Source: an uncultured Bacteroidales bacterium
GTDB lineage: Bacteria > Bacteroidota > Bacteroidia > Bacteroidales > UBA3663
Length of the DNA stretch: 6,792 nucleotides
Assembly (NCBI GenBank): GCA_905236195.1
Contig: CAJOOX010000210.1
Coordinates: 1 to 6,792 of the forward strand
Direction: 5' to 3'
Position 1 is the first letter of the stretch, and each line of letters opens with the position of its first letter. Under the pieces are notes generated by a model. The model ran no database searches and was not told where the DNA came from. It saw nothing but the letters and a program-made list of their open reading frames with translations. Position numbers and translations under genes: made by a program. Of this stretch, positions 1 to 5,722 are shown piece by piece.

Positions 1-102
1 ATCGATCATCGATAGACCCGTGGAAAACTTTTTGTGCCTCTATCGATCATCGATGGACCCGAGGAAAACTTTTTGTGCCTCTATCGGGCATCGATAGACC
101 CA
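1..102. repeat. 41-bp tandem repeat, about 2.5 copies, at window edge
   Basis: Two full 41-bp units (1-41 and 42-82) differ at only two positions. A third, partial and more diverged unit (83-102) matches about 17 of 20 bases. Each full unit contains ATCGAT-C-ATCGAT, a near-palindrome with a one-base centre, and a second palindromic core AAAACTTTT. The array begins at the window edge, so more copies may lie to the left. It starts six bases beyond the preA stop codon and no plausible gene runs through it. The whole unit repeats without variable spacers, which rules out CRISPR. Its role is unknown; it could be an intergenic repeat family, a protein-binding array, or part of the preA 3' end. Confidence 0.85.
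80..98 (-). terminator. possible weak stem-loop after preA
   Basis: The partial third repeat unit can fold into a 7-bp stem (TCTATCG with CGATAGA) around a 5-base loop, 10 bases after the preA stop codon on the minus strand. On that strand it is followed by GGCAC and then an A run and TTTT, not by a clean T tract, so it is a poor match to an intrinsic terminator. It could simply be the palindrome that belongs to the repeat. Confidence 0.25.
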
Positions 103-107
103 TAGGG

Positions 108-1592
108 TTACCTTTTCTTGGCAATCCGTTTGGTGGGGACGAGAGCGCCTGTGGGGCACACCAGACGGCAAAGGTGACAGCCTACACATTTGGTTCCGAC
201 AATGCGGGGCTGACGGTTTTCGGCCTCGAAGGTGATGGCCTGATGACCACCGTCCGTGCATGAGACGTAACAGCGTCCGCATCCGATGCATTTTCCGCGG
301 TCCACCCGGGGATAGACAATGGTCTCGCGGTCGAGGTCGGAGGGTTTCACGAAGTTAGGCAGTTCCTCTCCCACAAGGTCGGACAGACGGGAGATGCCGC
401 GTTTGGCCATATAGCGCTGCAGACCCAGCACGAGGTCGTCGATGATGCGATAACCGTACTGCATGACGGCCGTACATACCTGCACATTGTTGCAGCCCAG
501 CTGGATAAACTCCAGGGCGTCGCGCCAAGTCTCAATGCCGCCGATGCCGCTGAGTTCCATCCGTTTGGCCCCCGTTCCGGTCTTGCCGTGCGAACTGTTT
601 AGAACGGGGTTCTGCGCCATATCCAGGATGTGACGGAGGGCAATGGGTTTGACAGCCCTTCCCGAGAGGCCCGATATAGTCTTGTAGCCGCTGACCTCGC
701 CGTCGCTGCCCATCGTCACACTCTTGATGGTGTTGATGGCTGAGATGGCATCGGCGTTGGCAAAGTAGGCCGCCATCGCCGGTTCGTTGATCTGCGTGAT
801 GTTGGGAGTCATTTTGGGAATGACGGGAATGGAGACGGTACGTTTGACATAGGCGGTATAGAACAATACCAGCTCGGGATTCTGTCCCACATCGCTGCCC
901 ATACCCGTGAGCCGCATCTGGGGACACGAGAAATTCAGTTCGACCGCATCACAGCCTGCGGCTTCAGCCATTTGGGCAAGTTCAATCCACTGCTCCTCGG
1001 TCTGTCCCATGATGGATGCGATGACGACCTTGGAAGGATAGTTCTGTTTGAGGCGACGCAGAATGTCGAAGTCCATCTCGACGGGATTCTCAGAGAGCTG
1101 TTCCATATTGCGGAAACCAAAAAAGTCTCCGTGGATACCGTTGTCGTGCAGGGCATCGAAACGGGGCGATACCTCCCGGATTTCCTGCATGCATATGGTT
1201 TTGTAGAACACACCCGCCCATCCGGCCTCAAAAGCGCGTGCCACCATCTCGTAGTTGGTGCATACGGCCGACGATGCCAGGAAGAAGGGGTTCTCGCAAT
1301 GAATGCCGCAGAAGTCGATATCGAGCGACGGATATGCGTCCGTCCCTGCATCGTCGGGGGAAACCGACCGCAGCATCTCGCGGATGCGGATGGGCCAGTT
1401 GTAGTGGATGCAAGCTCTTTCGGCGGCCTCCAGGTCGGCATCGCTGCAGTCCTTTACCCAACGGAGAGCAGGTTTGTGGTTGTCAAAACGGATGGCGCGG
1501 ATGGCGCGTGCAGGATCGCCTGTTGGACAGGCCCGGGTGCAAGGCGCATCCTGACAAAGCAGGCAGCGGCTCGCTTCTTCATAGATGTTCAT
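108..1592 (-). CDS. preA: Dihydropyrimidine dehydrogenase subunit PreA-like, with N-terminal Fe-S extension
   Basis: This 494-residue cytoplasmic protein is the FMN/Fe-S catalytic subunit type of dihydropyrimidine dehydrogenase, which in known members interconverts uracil or thymine and the 5,6-dihydro form. The FMN-barrel domain spans about residues 91-395. It has the active-site stretch NFSC at 220-223 (Cys223 matches the catalytic cysteine of the family), INT at 286-288 and the phosphate-binding SGIGGIETW at 348-356. Two C-terminal 4Fe-4S motifs follow: Cys435/438/441/445 and Cys469/472/475/479. Unusually, residues 1-80 resemble the start of the PreT/GltD iron-sulfur domain, with Cys10/13/18/22 spaced 2-4-3 and followed by Pro, and a lone Cys61. 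No FAD or NAD(P) domain follows. From memory, E. coli PreA is about 410 residues and lacks this extension. No preT is visible, but the left edge cuts off the downstream neighbours. The ATG at 1592 lies 33 bases after the upstream gene. Physiological substrate and partner are inferred. Confidence 0.88.
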   Translation of the reverse strand: MNIYEEASRCLLCQDAPCTRACPTGDPARAIRAIRFDNHKPALRWVKDCSDADLEAAERACIHYNWPIRIREMLRSVSPDDAGTDAYPSLDIDFCGIHCENPFFLASSAVCTNYEMVARAFEAGWAGVFYKTICMQEIREVSPRFDALHDNGIHGDFFGFRNMEQLSENPVEMDFDILRRLKQNYPSKVVIASIMGQTEEQWIELAQMAEAAGCDAVELNFSCPQMRLTGMGSDVGQNPELVLFYTAYVKRTVSIPVIPKMTPNITQINEPAMAAYFANADAISAINTIKSVTMGSDGEVSGYKTISGLSGRAVKPIALRHILDMAQNPVLNSSHGKTGTGAKRMELSGIGGIETWRDALEFIQLGCNNVQVCTAVMQYGYRIIDDLVLGLQRYMAKRGISRLSDLVGEELPNFVKPSDLDRETIVYPRVDRGKCIGCGRCYVSCTDGGHQAITFEAENRQPRIVGTKCVGCHLCRLVCPTGALVPTKRIAKKR

Positions 1593-1622
1593 AATTGTGA
1601 TGCTTAAAATTGTGATGTTTAA
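1593..1622. repeat. 15-bp perfect-period direct repeat in the preA leader
   Basis: Two adjacent 15-bp units, 1593-1607 and 1608-1622, read AATTGTGATGCTTAA and AATTGTGATGTTTAA on the plus strand. They differ at one base, and AATT at 1623-1626 starts a third copy. The array occupies nearly all of the 33-base gap between the small membrane-protein gene and preA, and ends directly against the preA start codon. It could be a tandem operator, a slippage-derived spacer, or an AT-rich initiation region keeping the preA start unstructured. Nothing in the sequence decides between these. Confidence 0.8.
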
Positions 1623-1625
1623 AAT

Positions 1626-1970
1626 TTATTCTTCGGCTTCGCGCCAGAGGGTCACAAGCATAAAGGCGAAGAGGGTAAAGGAGACAATCATCATGGAAAG
1701 GGTGTCGCTGTCGGGCAGAGTCGCCGAACTGATGGAACGGACACAGATGGCCGCAGATTCCATAATCCGGCTGCGGAAGACGATGCAGAGAGCCACAATG
1801 ACGAGCCACAGGAACCAGGGCGAGGCCACAAATTCAAGCACACGGATGAGGAGACTCTTCCGTGCGGGCAACGATCGGAGGACCCGCCGCGTGAAGGCGG
1901 CATCGTGCTCCGGCTGGGGATAACTCTCGCGCAGGAGAGTGCCCAATTCTTTATCGAAGTATTCTTTCAT
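1626..1970 (-). CDS. Small two-pass membrane protein, putative regulator of the adjacent sigma factor
   Basis: This 114-residue protein has a charged cytoplasmic-looking N-terminus (about 1-40, with AFTRRVLRSLPARK at 25-38), a membrane segment at about 46-66 and another at about 90-108, and a short acidic tail. Its ATG overlaps the sigma-factor stop codon as ATGA (1967-1970), which suggests translational coupling and a functional pair. The N-terminal Arg-rich 'F-RRVLR-LP' segment recalls the Bacteroidales DUF5056 family that sits next to sigma factors; this is recollection, not a search. There is no zinc-type HxxxCxxC anti-sigma motif and no FecR-like domain. Acting as a membrane anchor or anti-sigma for the neighbour is an inference from gene order. 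Confidence 0.8.
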   Translation of the reverse strand: MKEYFDKELGTLLRESYPQPEHDAAFTRRVLRSLPARKSLLIRVLEFVASPWFLWLVIVALCIVFRSRIMESAAICVRSISSATLPDSDTLSMMIVSFTLFAFMLVTLWREAEE

Positions 1971-2521
1971 CGGGGTACGTTATTTTCGAGAATGGCCTTG
2001 AGTTTTGCGCGTCCGCGCGACAGATGTGAACGGACGGTGCCTTCGGGCATATCCATAATGCGGGCAATGGCCCGCGTGGATTGTTCCTGCAGATAGAAAA
2101 GGACGATGCAGGTGCGTTCGGGTTCGTCCATACGGGCTACGGCCTGTCTCACCCATCGTGCCCGTTCCCGTTCACAGTTCTCGTCCCGCTGTCCGGCCTG
2201 CAGCGAAATCTCGGCTTCGAGAGGAGGCCCTTCGGCATCATCCAACGACAGCATGGGCCGGCGGCTCCTGACCTCGTCATACCACAGGTTGTAGGCAATC
2301 CTGTAGAGCCACGTCGAGAACCCGGACAGCTGCCGGAAACTCCCCAACCGCTCCCAGACGCGGATAAAGGTTTCCTGCGCGAGGTCGTCGCTCAGCGCAG
2401 GGTCGCCTGTCTGGGTCAGGAAGAAACCCCGGACGGGCCGCTGATAACGCTCCACCAACTGAGCAAAAGCCTTCTCATCGTTCAGGAGAAGGACTTTTGC
2501 TATCAGCAGTTTTTCTTCCAT
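1967..2521 (-). CDS. ECF-type RNA polymerase sigma factor (sigma-70 family)
   Basis: This 184-residue protein has the two-domain layout and size of ECF sigma factors. Region 2 includes DDLAQETFIRVWERL (45-59), the core-binding helix, and FSTWLYRIAYNLWYDEVRS (68-86), the -10 melting and recognition part. A variable acidic linker spans about 90-118. Region 4 spans about 124-178, with the helix-turn-helix STRAIARIMDMPEGTVRSHL (148-167) followed by SRGRAKLKAIL. It directs RNA polymerase to a set of alternative promoters. The gene starts 9 bases after the upstream membrane-protein gene and overlaps the downstream membrane-protein gene by 4 bases, so all three are probably made together. What it responds to and its regulon cannot be read from the sequence; possible self-regulation of the 3337 promoter is untested. 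Confidence 0.95.
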   Translation of the reverse strand: MEEKLLIAKVLLLNDEKAFAQLVERYQRPVRGFFLTQTGDPALSDDLAQETFIRVWERLGSFRQLSGFSTWLYRIAYNLWYDEVRSRRPMLSLDDAEGPPLEAEISLQAGQRDENCERERARWVRQAVARMDEPERTCIVLFYLQEQSTRAIARIMDMPEGTVRSHLSRGRAKLKAILENNVPR

Positions 2522-2530
2522 TCGGGCCGT

Positions 2531-3337
2531 TTACTTCGCCTTGGATTCCGACTCCTTGGTGAGCAGCCTGGTGAGGAGATAGGAGCCTCCTTGGGCAATC
2601 AGAGCGAACCCGGGAATAAGGAACACCCATGCCCATATTTTATGTTCTGTAAAACTTGCGAAAAAAGTTATAAAACAGAACCCTGTACCGAACAGAAGGC
2701 TTTTCAGAGACTTCTCGGTCATACGTTTCACCTCGTTCGGATCGTCCACATAGACAGTGGCGGCTTCAGCGTCAGATTTCTCGGCAACACTGGAGACTTC
2801 GGCTGTTCCCGTGGCCGCAGGCTTAACCATAACCCGTCTTGTAGTTTTGCCATAGACTGCGGCAATGACTTCGGGTGTGACCGTCACTCCCGACTTGGCC
2901 ATTTCGCGGAGGGTCTCCTGTCGCATCTGCTCCTCGTCCTTTCTACGACGCTGGCGGTAGCCGAGGAAGACGAACATGGCAACGAGCGGCAAGGCGATAA
3001 CCAATGCCACGATGATGATAGGCTGGAATACAGACCAGATATGATTCTCATGTTCCATTGCCTTGTCTGCATCCGACTTGGGACGTACACGGAGGATAAA
3101 CCGCTCAAGGTCCTTGAGGGAATAGGGCTTGGCATTCGTAATGATGGCAACAGCAGACGAATCAACAAGACCCTCGATGCCGTCGAACTGATTGAGGGTG
3201 GAGACTATCTGCTCAACGGTGCTGTCGGGCAGGACATCAGTGTTCCGGAAGGAATCGCCGGGGTTATTCTCCGCACGCAGGGGTGCCACACTCATGCAGC
3301 CGATGAGGGCTGCCAGAAAGAAAGATTTTGTCTTCAT
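2531..3337 (-). CDS. Membrane protein with signal peptide and three membrane segments (DUF6249-like)
   Basis: This 268-residue protein begins with a signal peptide (1-22, cleavage after LRA likely). A periplasmic part of about 80 residues follows, then a strong membrane segment (about 105-127) ended by the positive stop GYRQRRRK. A cytoplasmic stretch of about 80 residues with a charged, possibly helical part (134-150) comes next, and then a C-terminal hairpin of two membrane segments (about 213-230 and 234-256). The layout 'HxxH-like segment, hydrophobic segment, RxRRxK, EEQMRQETLREMAKSG' resembles the DUF6249 family found beside ECF sigma factors in Bacteroidales; this is from memory only. 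It is first in a three-gene set with the sigma factor and the small membrane protein. A role in signalling to the sigma factor across the inner membrane is an inference. Confidence 0.85.
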   Translation of the reverse strand: MKTKSFFLAALIGCMSVAPLRAENNPGDSFRNTDVLPDSTVEQIVSTLNQFDGIEGLVDSSAVAIITNAKPYSLKDLERFILRVRPKSDADKAMEHENHIWSVFQPIIIVALVIALPLVAMFVFLGYRQRRRKDEEQMRQETLREMAKSGVTVTPEVIAAVYGKTTRRVMVKPAATGTAEVSSVAEKSDAEAATVYVDDPNEVKRMTEKSLKSLLFGTGFCFITFFASFTEHKIWAWVFLIPGFALIAQGGSYLLTRLLTKESESKAK

Positions 3338-3395
3338 TTTCGTAGAATTTTATAAATGTTTCTATGGTATAGACGGAGAAAGTGGCAGGATTGTT

Positions 3396-3402
3396 GCAAA
3401 TA
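3396..3402 (-). promoter_or_regulatory. weak candidate -7 element for the membrane protein-sigma operon
   Basis: On the minus strand, TATTTGC lies about 60 bases before the ATG at 3337, within the 94-base gap after fmt. It resembles the TTTGC end of the Bacteroidota -7 box, but the TA is two bases too close and no convincing -33 TTTG is seen. Read-through from porT-fmt is an equally good explanation for expression. Confidence 0.25.
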
Positions 3403-3407
3403 CGGAG

Positions 3408-3425
3408 AAAAAAATCAGCTTTTTT
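3408..3425. terminator. possible A/T-only stem-loop after fmt
   Basis: A run of A (3408-3414) and a run of T (3420-3425) flank the 5-base loop TCAGC and can pair over six A:T pairs. On the minus strand it lies 6 bases after the fmt stop and ends in a T run. With no G:C pairs the stem is weak, so termination here would be partial at best. Confidence 0.3.
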
Positions 3426-3431
3426 CGGAAA

Positions 3432-4424
3432 TTACAGGCGGAACCCGTTGAGCAGGGCCTTGACGGGCATGCGTTTCTTGCCCGGCAATTGGATTTCCTC
3501 AATCTGTACCCAGCGGTCGGCGGCAGCGATGCGAAGACAGGTCCGTCCATCGGAATCCAAGGTGCCGGGAGCGTCGGATGCGGGGTCGCCTACCGTGACG
3601 CGGAAGACTTTGGCGACAACAGACTCGCCGGACGAGAGGCTGAGGTTGAACCAGGCGGCCGGATAGGGAGAGAGACCGCGCACGAAGTCGCGGATCTGCC
3701 AGGCTGGACGGTTCCAGTCTATCTCGCAGGTCTCGCGGAAAATCTTGGGAGCGGGACGCAGTTCGAAACTGCGGCCCTCGAGGGCAGCCTGCGCCTGAAG
3801 GTCGGCAATGAGGGCTTCCTGATCGATGGTGGGGATGCGGGTGATGTCGCCGTCGGCAGCAAGGACCAGATCGACCGTTCGGGCAACGAGCGCAGCGCCC
3901 TGCACCATCAGACGGTCGTGAACATCGCCTACCGTATCGTCCGGACCGATGGGGAGTTCGTCCTTGAGGATGATACGTCCCGTGTCGATGTCCTTGTCAA
4001 GAAAGAAAGTCGTGGCTCCCGTCTTCGTGTCGCCGTTGATGACCGCCCAGTTCAAGGGAGCGGCTCCGCGATACTGCGGCAACAGGGCCGCATGGAGGTT
4101 GAAAGTGCCGCAGCGGGGCATCCCCCAAACAACCTCGGGCAACATGCGGAAAGCGACTACCACCTGGAGGTCGGCACGCAACTCCCGCAGTGCCCCGATG
4201 AAGTCGGGGTCCTTGAGTTTCTCGGGCTGGAGAACGGGGATATTATGGGCAACGGCATACTCCTTGACCGGCGAGGGCTGCAGATGGTGACCGCGGCCTG
4301 CCGGTTTGTCGGGCATCGTGATTACGCCCACAACATTATATCCGCCCTGTACGAGGGCATCGAGACTGGGTACCGCAAAATCGGGTGTACCCATGAAGAC
4401 AATTCTCAGTTCAGTTTTTTCCAT
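3432..4424 (-). CDS. fmt: Methionyl-tRNA formyltransferase
   Basis: This 330-residue cytoplasmic enzyme formylates Met-tRNA(fMet) with 10-formyl-tetrahydrofolate, making the initiator tRNA used in bacterial translation. The N-terminal formyltransferase domain (about 1-195) starts with RIVFMGTPDFAVPSL (7-21). It carries the folate/catalytic region FNLHAALLPQYRGAAP (108-123), with Asn109 and His111, and DIDTG (145-149), with Asp147; these match the Asn-His-Asp catalytic set of the family. The signature continues as LNWAVINGD (124-132). VVVAFRMLPEVVW (88-100) replaces the usual AYG-type loop; I recall this variant from Bacteroidota Fmt. The C-terminal tRNA-binding domain (about 215-330) contains FVRGLSPYPAAW. 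Length is close to the usual 310-325. It begins 14 bases after porT, so the two are likely co-transcribed. Confidence 0.97.
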   Translation of the reverse strand: MEKTELRIVFMGTPDFAVPSLDALVQGGYNVVGVITMPDKPAGRGHHLQPSPVKEYAVAHNIPVLQPEKLKDPDFIGALRELRADLQVVVAFRMLPEVVWGMPRCGTFNLHAALLPQYRGAAPLNWAVINGDTKTGATTFFLDKDIDTGRIILKDELPIGPDDTVGDVHDRLMVQGAALVARTVDLVLAADGDITRIPTIDQEALIADLQAQAALEGRSFELRPAPKIFRETCEIDWNRPAWQIRDFVRGLSPYPAAWFNLSLSSGESVVAKVFRVTVGDPASDAPGTLDSDGRTCLRIAAADRWVQIEEIQLPGKKRMPVKALLNGFRL

Positions 4425-4438
4425 AGGAGTTTTGCTGT

Positions 4439-5134
4439 TTATTCAAAATAGAAGACGAGACTCACACTGTTGTTGCGGGCCGAACGTATCGCATCGGTAT
4501 ATTGCATCATGGCGGGATCCTTGAGCCCCTTGCGGTCGTGGTCAATCATGTCGAGCAGACCGAAATTGAACCTCAGCTCGGGACAGAACTTGAAGAAGGG
4601 CAGATAGAAATCGCAGCCCATCGCCACGTGGAAACTGGCATCGAAACGACCAAACACCACCGGAGTCTCCTCCTCGTGGGTCCAGTCGTACCAGGCCGAC
4701 ACACCGAAGGCGATGTAGGGACGGTAGTTGACAAGACGGCGGGTGGCCACCTTCATCGTGACGGGCAATTCCATATAGGTCGATTTGAGATCCTGGACGG
4801 TCTCCTTTCCCGACAGAGCATTACGGAACGTGATGTCACGCTGCATGAAATAGAGCGTCGGTGTGGAACGCAGGGTGACGTGCTGACTGAGTGCCATATC
4901 GCCCAGAAGTCCGACCTCGAAACAGGGCGACAGACTGGGTACAGAAGCAAACCAATCGTTACCCTTGTGTACAAAATTAACATTGGAAAAGTTCACACCC
5001 ACAAGGAATCCGTAGTGCAGCCGCCGCTGATCGACATAGGGAAGGTTCTGCACTTTCTGACGCTTCTGGGCGCAGAGAGGTGCAGCACTCGCAAAGGCGA
5101 CAAGCGCCAGCAGGAGGATTCTCAATATTTTCAT
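4439..5134 (-). CDS. porT: PorT-family outer-membrane beta-barrel protein (type IX secretion related)
   Basis: I place the start at ATG 5134, giving 231 residues. The open frame extends to 5206, but the first 24 codons encode no plausible signal, whereas from 5134 there is a clean signal peptide (MKILRILLLALVAFASAAPLCA, residues 1-22) with Gln as the first mature residue. The mature protein opens with VQNLPYVD-RRLHYGFLVGVN, continues as alternating polar/aromatic strands typical of a small barrel (for example YMELPVTMKV and YRPYIAFGVSAWYD), and ends in Phe-Tyr-Phe-Glu after a strand. The NLP-D-(I/L)H-GF-G-N opening and RNNSVSL-F-FE ending match my memory of PorT, needed for type IX secretion in Porphyromonas gingivalis. 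Related barrels of unknown role exist, so a functional T9SS is not proven. It precedes fmt by 14 bases. Confidence 0.75.
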   Translation of the reverse strand: MKILRILLLALVAFASAAPLCAQKRQKVQNLPYVDQRRLHYGFLVGVNFSNVNFVHKGNDWFASVPSLSPCFEVGLLGDMALSQHVTLRSTPTLYFMQRDITFRNALSGKETVQDLKSTYMELPVTMKVATRRLVNYRPYIAFGVSAWYDWTHEEETPVVFGRFDASFHVAMGCDFYLPFFKFCPELRFNFGLLDMIDHDRKGLKDPAMMQYTDAIRSARNNSVSLVFYFE

Positions 5135-5191
5135 ACAAATAGAAAACGCAAGATTACCGGTTTTATTGCTTTTAAACATTATTAAAATAAC

Positions 5192-5199
5192 AAGTGTAG
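5192..5199 (-). promoter_or_regulatory. weak candidate -7 element for porT
   Basis: The minus strand reads TACACTTG here, one base from the TAnnTTTG consensus, about 57 bases before the chosen ATG. A correctly spaced -33 TTTG is not evident. It lies inside the discarded N-terminal extension of the longer porT frame, which fits the shorter start. Confidence 0.3.
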
Positions 5200-5285
5200 T
5201 TTGCAAAACAGGAGTTTTTGTCCGAAAAATCCACCCGAAAGCTCATTTTTCTCAGAAAAAGAGACACAATCGGTTGCAAAAACTT

Positions 5286-5293
5286 TATCTTTG
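5286..5293 (+). promoter_or_regulatory. Bacteroidota -7 promoter box for the cysteine-rich lipoprotein gene
   Basis: TATCTTTG is a full match to TAnnTTTG and is followed by C, the preferred next base. It lies 33 bases before the ATG at 5327, placing transcription start near 5298-5302 and leaving an A-rich leader of about 27 bases, typical of this phylum. The upstream -33 part is weak: no TTTG is found about 20 bases upstream, and the nearest TTG at 5274 is too close. Confidence 0.65.
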
Positions 5294-5326
5294 CACCCAG
5301 AAAATCAAACAAAATACTTACAAACA

Positions 5327-5611
5327 ATGAAGAAACTCGTTCTTTTTGCAGCCGTTCTCGTGGCTGTATCTTTCGCTTCCTGCGGCGGCAACAAGGCTGC
5401 CAACGAAGCAGCTAAAGAGGAAGCCGTAGCTGCTACCTCTTGTGACAATGTAAAGGCTTGTGCCTGCGATTCTTGCACTTGTGACTCCTGCGCTTGTGCT
5501 CCTGCTTGCTGCGATTCTCTCAAGGCTTGCTGCGACAGTGCCAAGGCTTGCAACGACAGCCTCAAGGCTTGCTGCAAGGCCGACAGCGCCAAGTGCTGCG
5601 AAAACAAGTAA
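5327..5611 (+). CDS. Small cysteine-rich repeat lipoprotein of unknown function
   Basis: This is a 94-residue predicted lipoprotein. It has a Lys-Lys start, a hydrophobic core and the lipobox FASC, with Cys19 as the lipidated residue. Position +2 onward (GGNKAANEA) lacks the acidic surface-export signal known in this phylum, so a periplasm-facing position is more likely. Beyond Cys19 there are 16 cysteines in 76 residues. Residues 45-57 alternate as CACDS-CTCDS-CAC (period 5). Residues 61-91 are a 7-residue repeat: CCDSLKA, CCDSAKA, CNDSLKA, then CCKADSAK and CC, encoded by a 21-bp DNA repeat. Metal binding or a disulfide-bonded stalk are possibilities; no known family is claimed. The start at 5327 is chosen because it opens the signal peptide directly after a promoter. 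Frequent GCT and AAG codons, unlike its neighbours, hint at high expression. Confidence 0.88.
   Translation: MKKLVLFAAVLVAVSFASCGGNKAANEAAKEEAVAATSCDNVKACACDSCTCDSCACAPACCDSLKACCDSAKACNDSLKACCKADSAKCCENK
5507..5599 (+). repeat. 21-bp in-frame repeats encoding a CCDSxKA heptad
   Basis: Three 21-bp units (5507-5527, 5528-5548, 5549-5569) are followed by a 24-bp degenerate unit (5570-5593) and a final Cys-Cys (5594-5599). Codons differ between units (for example GATTCT, GACAGT and GACAGC for Asp-Ser), while the peptide pattern stays constant. That pattern of change suggests the protein repeat is maintained by selection and is not a very recent duplication. Confidence 0.85.
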
Positions 5612-5631
5612 TTCTCTCAGATTTACGATTT

Positions 5632-5666
5632 AAAAACGGGCTTCCCCTCAAGGAGGTCCGTTTTTT
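5632..5666 (+). terminator. Intrinsic terminator after the lipoprotein gene
   Basis: AAAAACGGGCTTCC (5632-5645) pairs with GGAGGTCCGTTTTT (5652-5665). This gives a 14-bp stem with two G-T wobbles and the 6-base loop CCTCAA, followed by a T run ending at 5666. It starts 20 bases after the stop codon. The A run on the left arm means it could also act on minus-strand transcripts. It separates the lipoprotein unit from phoH. Confidence 0.9.
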
Positions 5667-5686
5667 GATAATTTTTCTGACGAAAA

Positions 5687-5718
5687 TTTGGTGATTTCAA
5701 AAAAAATGCGTATCTTCG
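5687..5718 (+). promoter_or_regulatory. phoH promoter with -33 and -7 elements next to the start codon
   Basis: TTTG at 5687-5690 and TATCTTCG at 5711-5718 match the Bacteroidota -33 and -7 boxes, with one mismatch (C for T) in the second. They are separated by 20 bases, which fits the usual spacing. Only four bases separate the -7 box from the phoH ATG at 5723, so transcription would start at or within a few bases of that codon. Confidence 0.7.
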
Positions 5719-5722
5719 CGGC

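Noticed and set aside
1..102. CRISPR array
   Set aside because: The entire 41-bp unit repeats; there are no unique spacers and no cas genes in view.
972..1607. Plus-strand open frame (211 codons) opposite preA
   Set aside because: PreA motifs on the minus strand are clear; this frame is a compositional shadow.
2081..3355. Long plus-strand open frame (424 codons) opposite the sigma and membrane-protein genes
   Set aside because: It spans two well-supported minus-strand genes and their gap, has no recognisable motifs and reads as a low-complexity antisense shadow.
3192..4451. Long plus-strand open frame (419 codons) opposite fmt
   Set aside because: fmt on the other strand has all family motifs; the antisense translation has none and runs past both gene ends without its own start context.
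5201..5326. N-terminal extension of the lipoprotein frame (42 extra codons)
   Set aside because: It contains the -7 promoter box and leader; the signal peptide and lipobox begin at 5327.
5305..5607. Minus-strand frame rich in Gln, Ala and Leu opposite the cysteine lipoprotein
   Set aside because: Its repeats are simply the antisense of the Cys heptad codons, and it lies over the lipoprotein promoter and leader.
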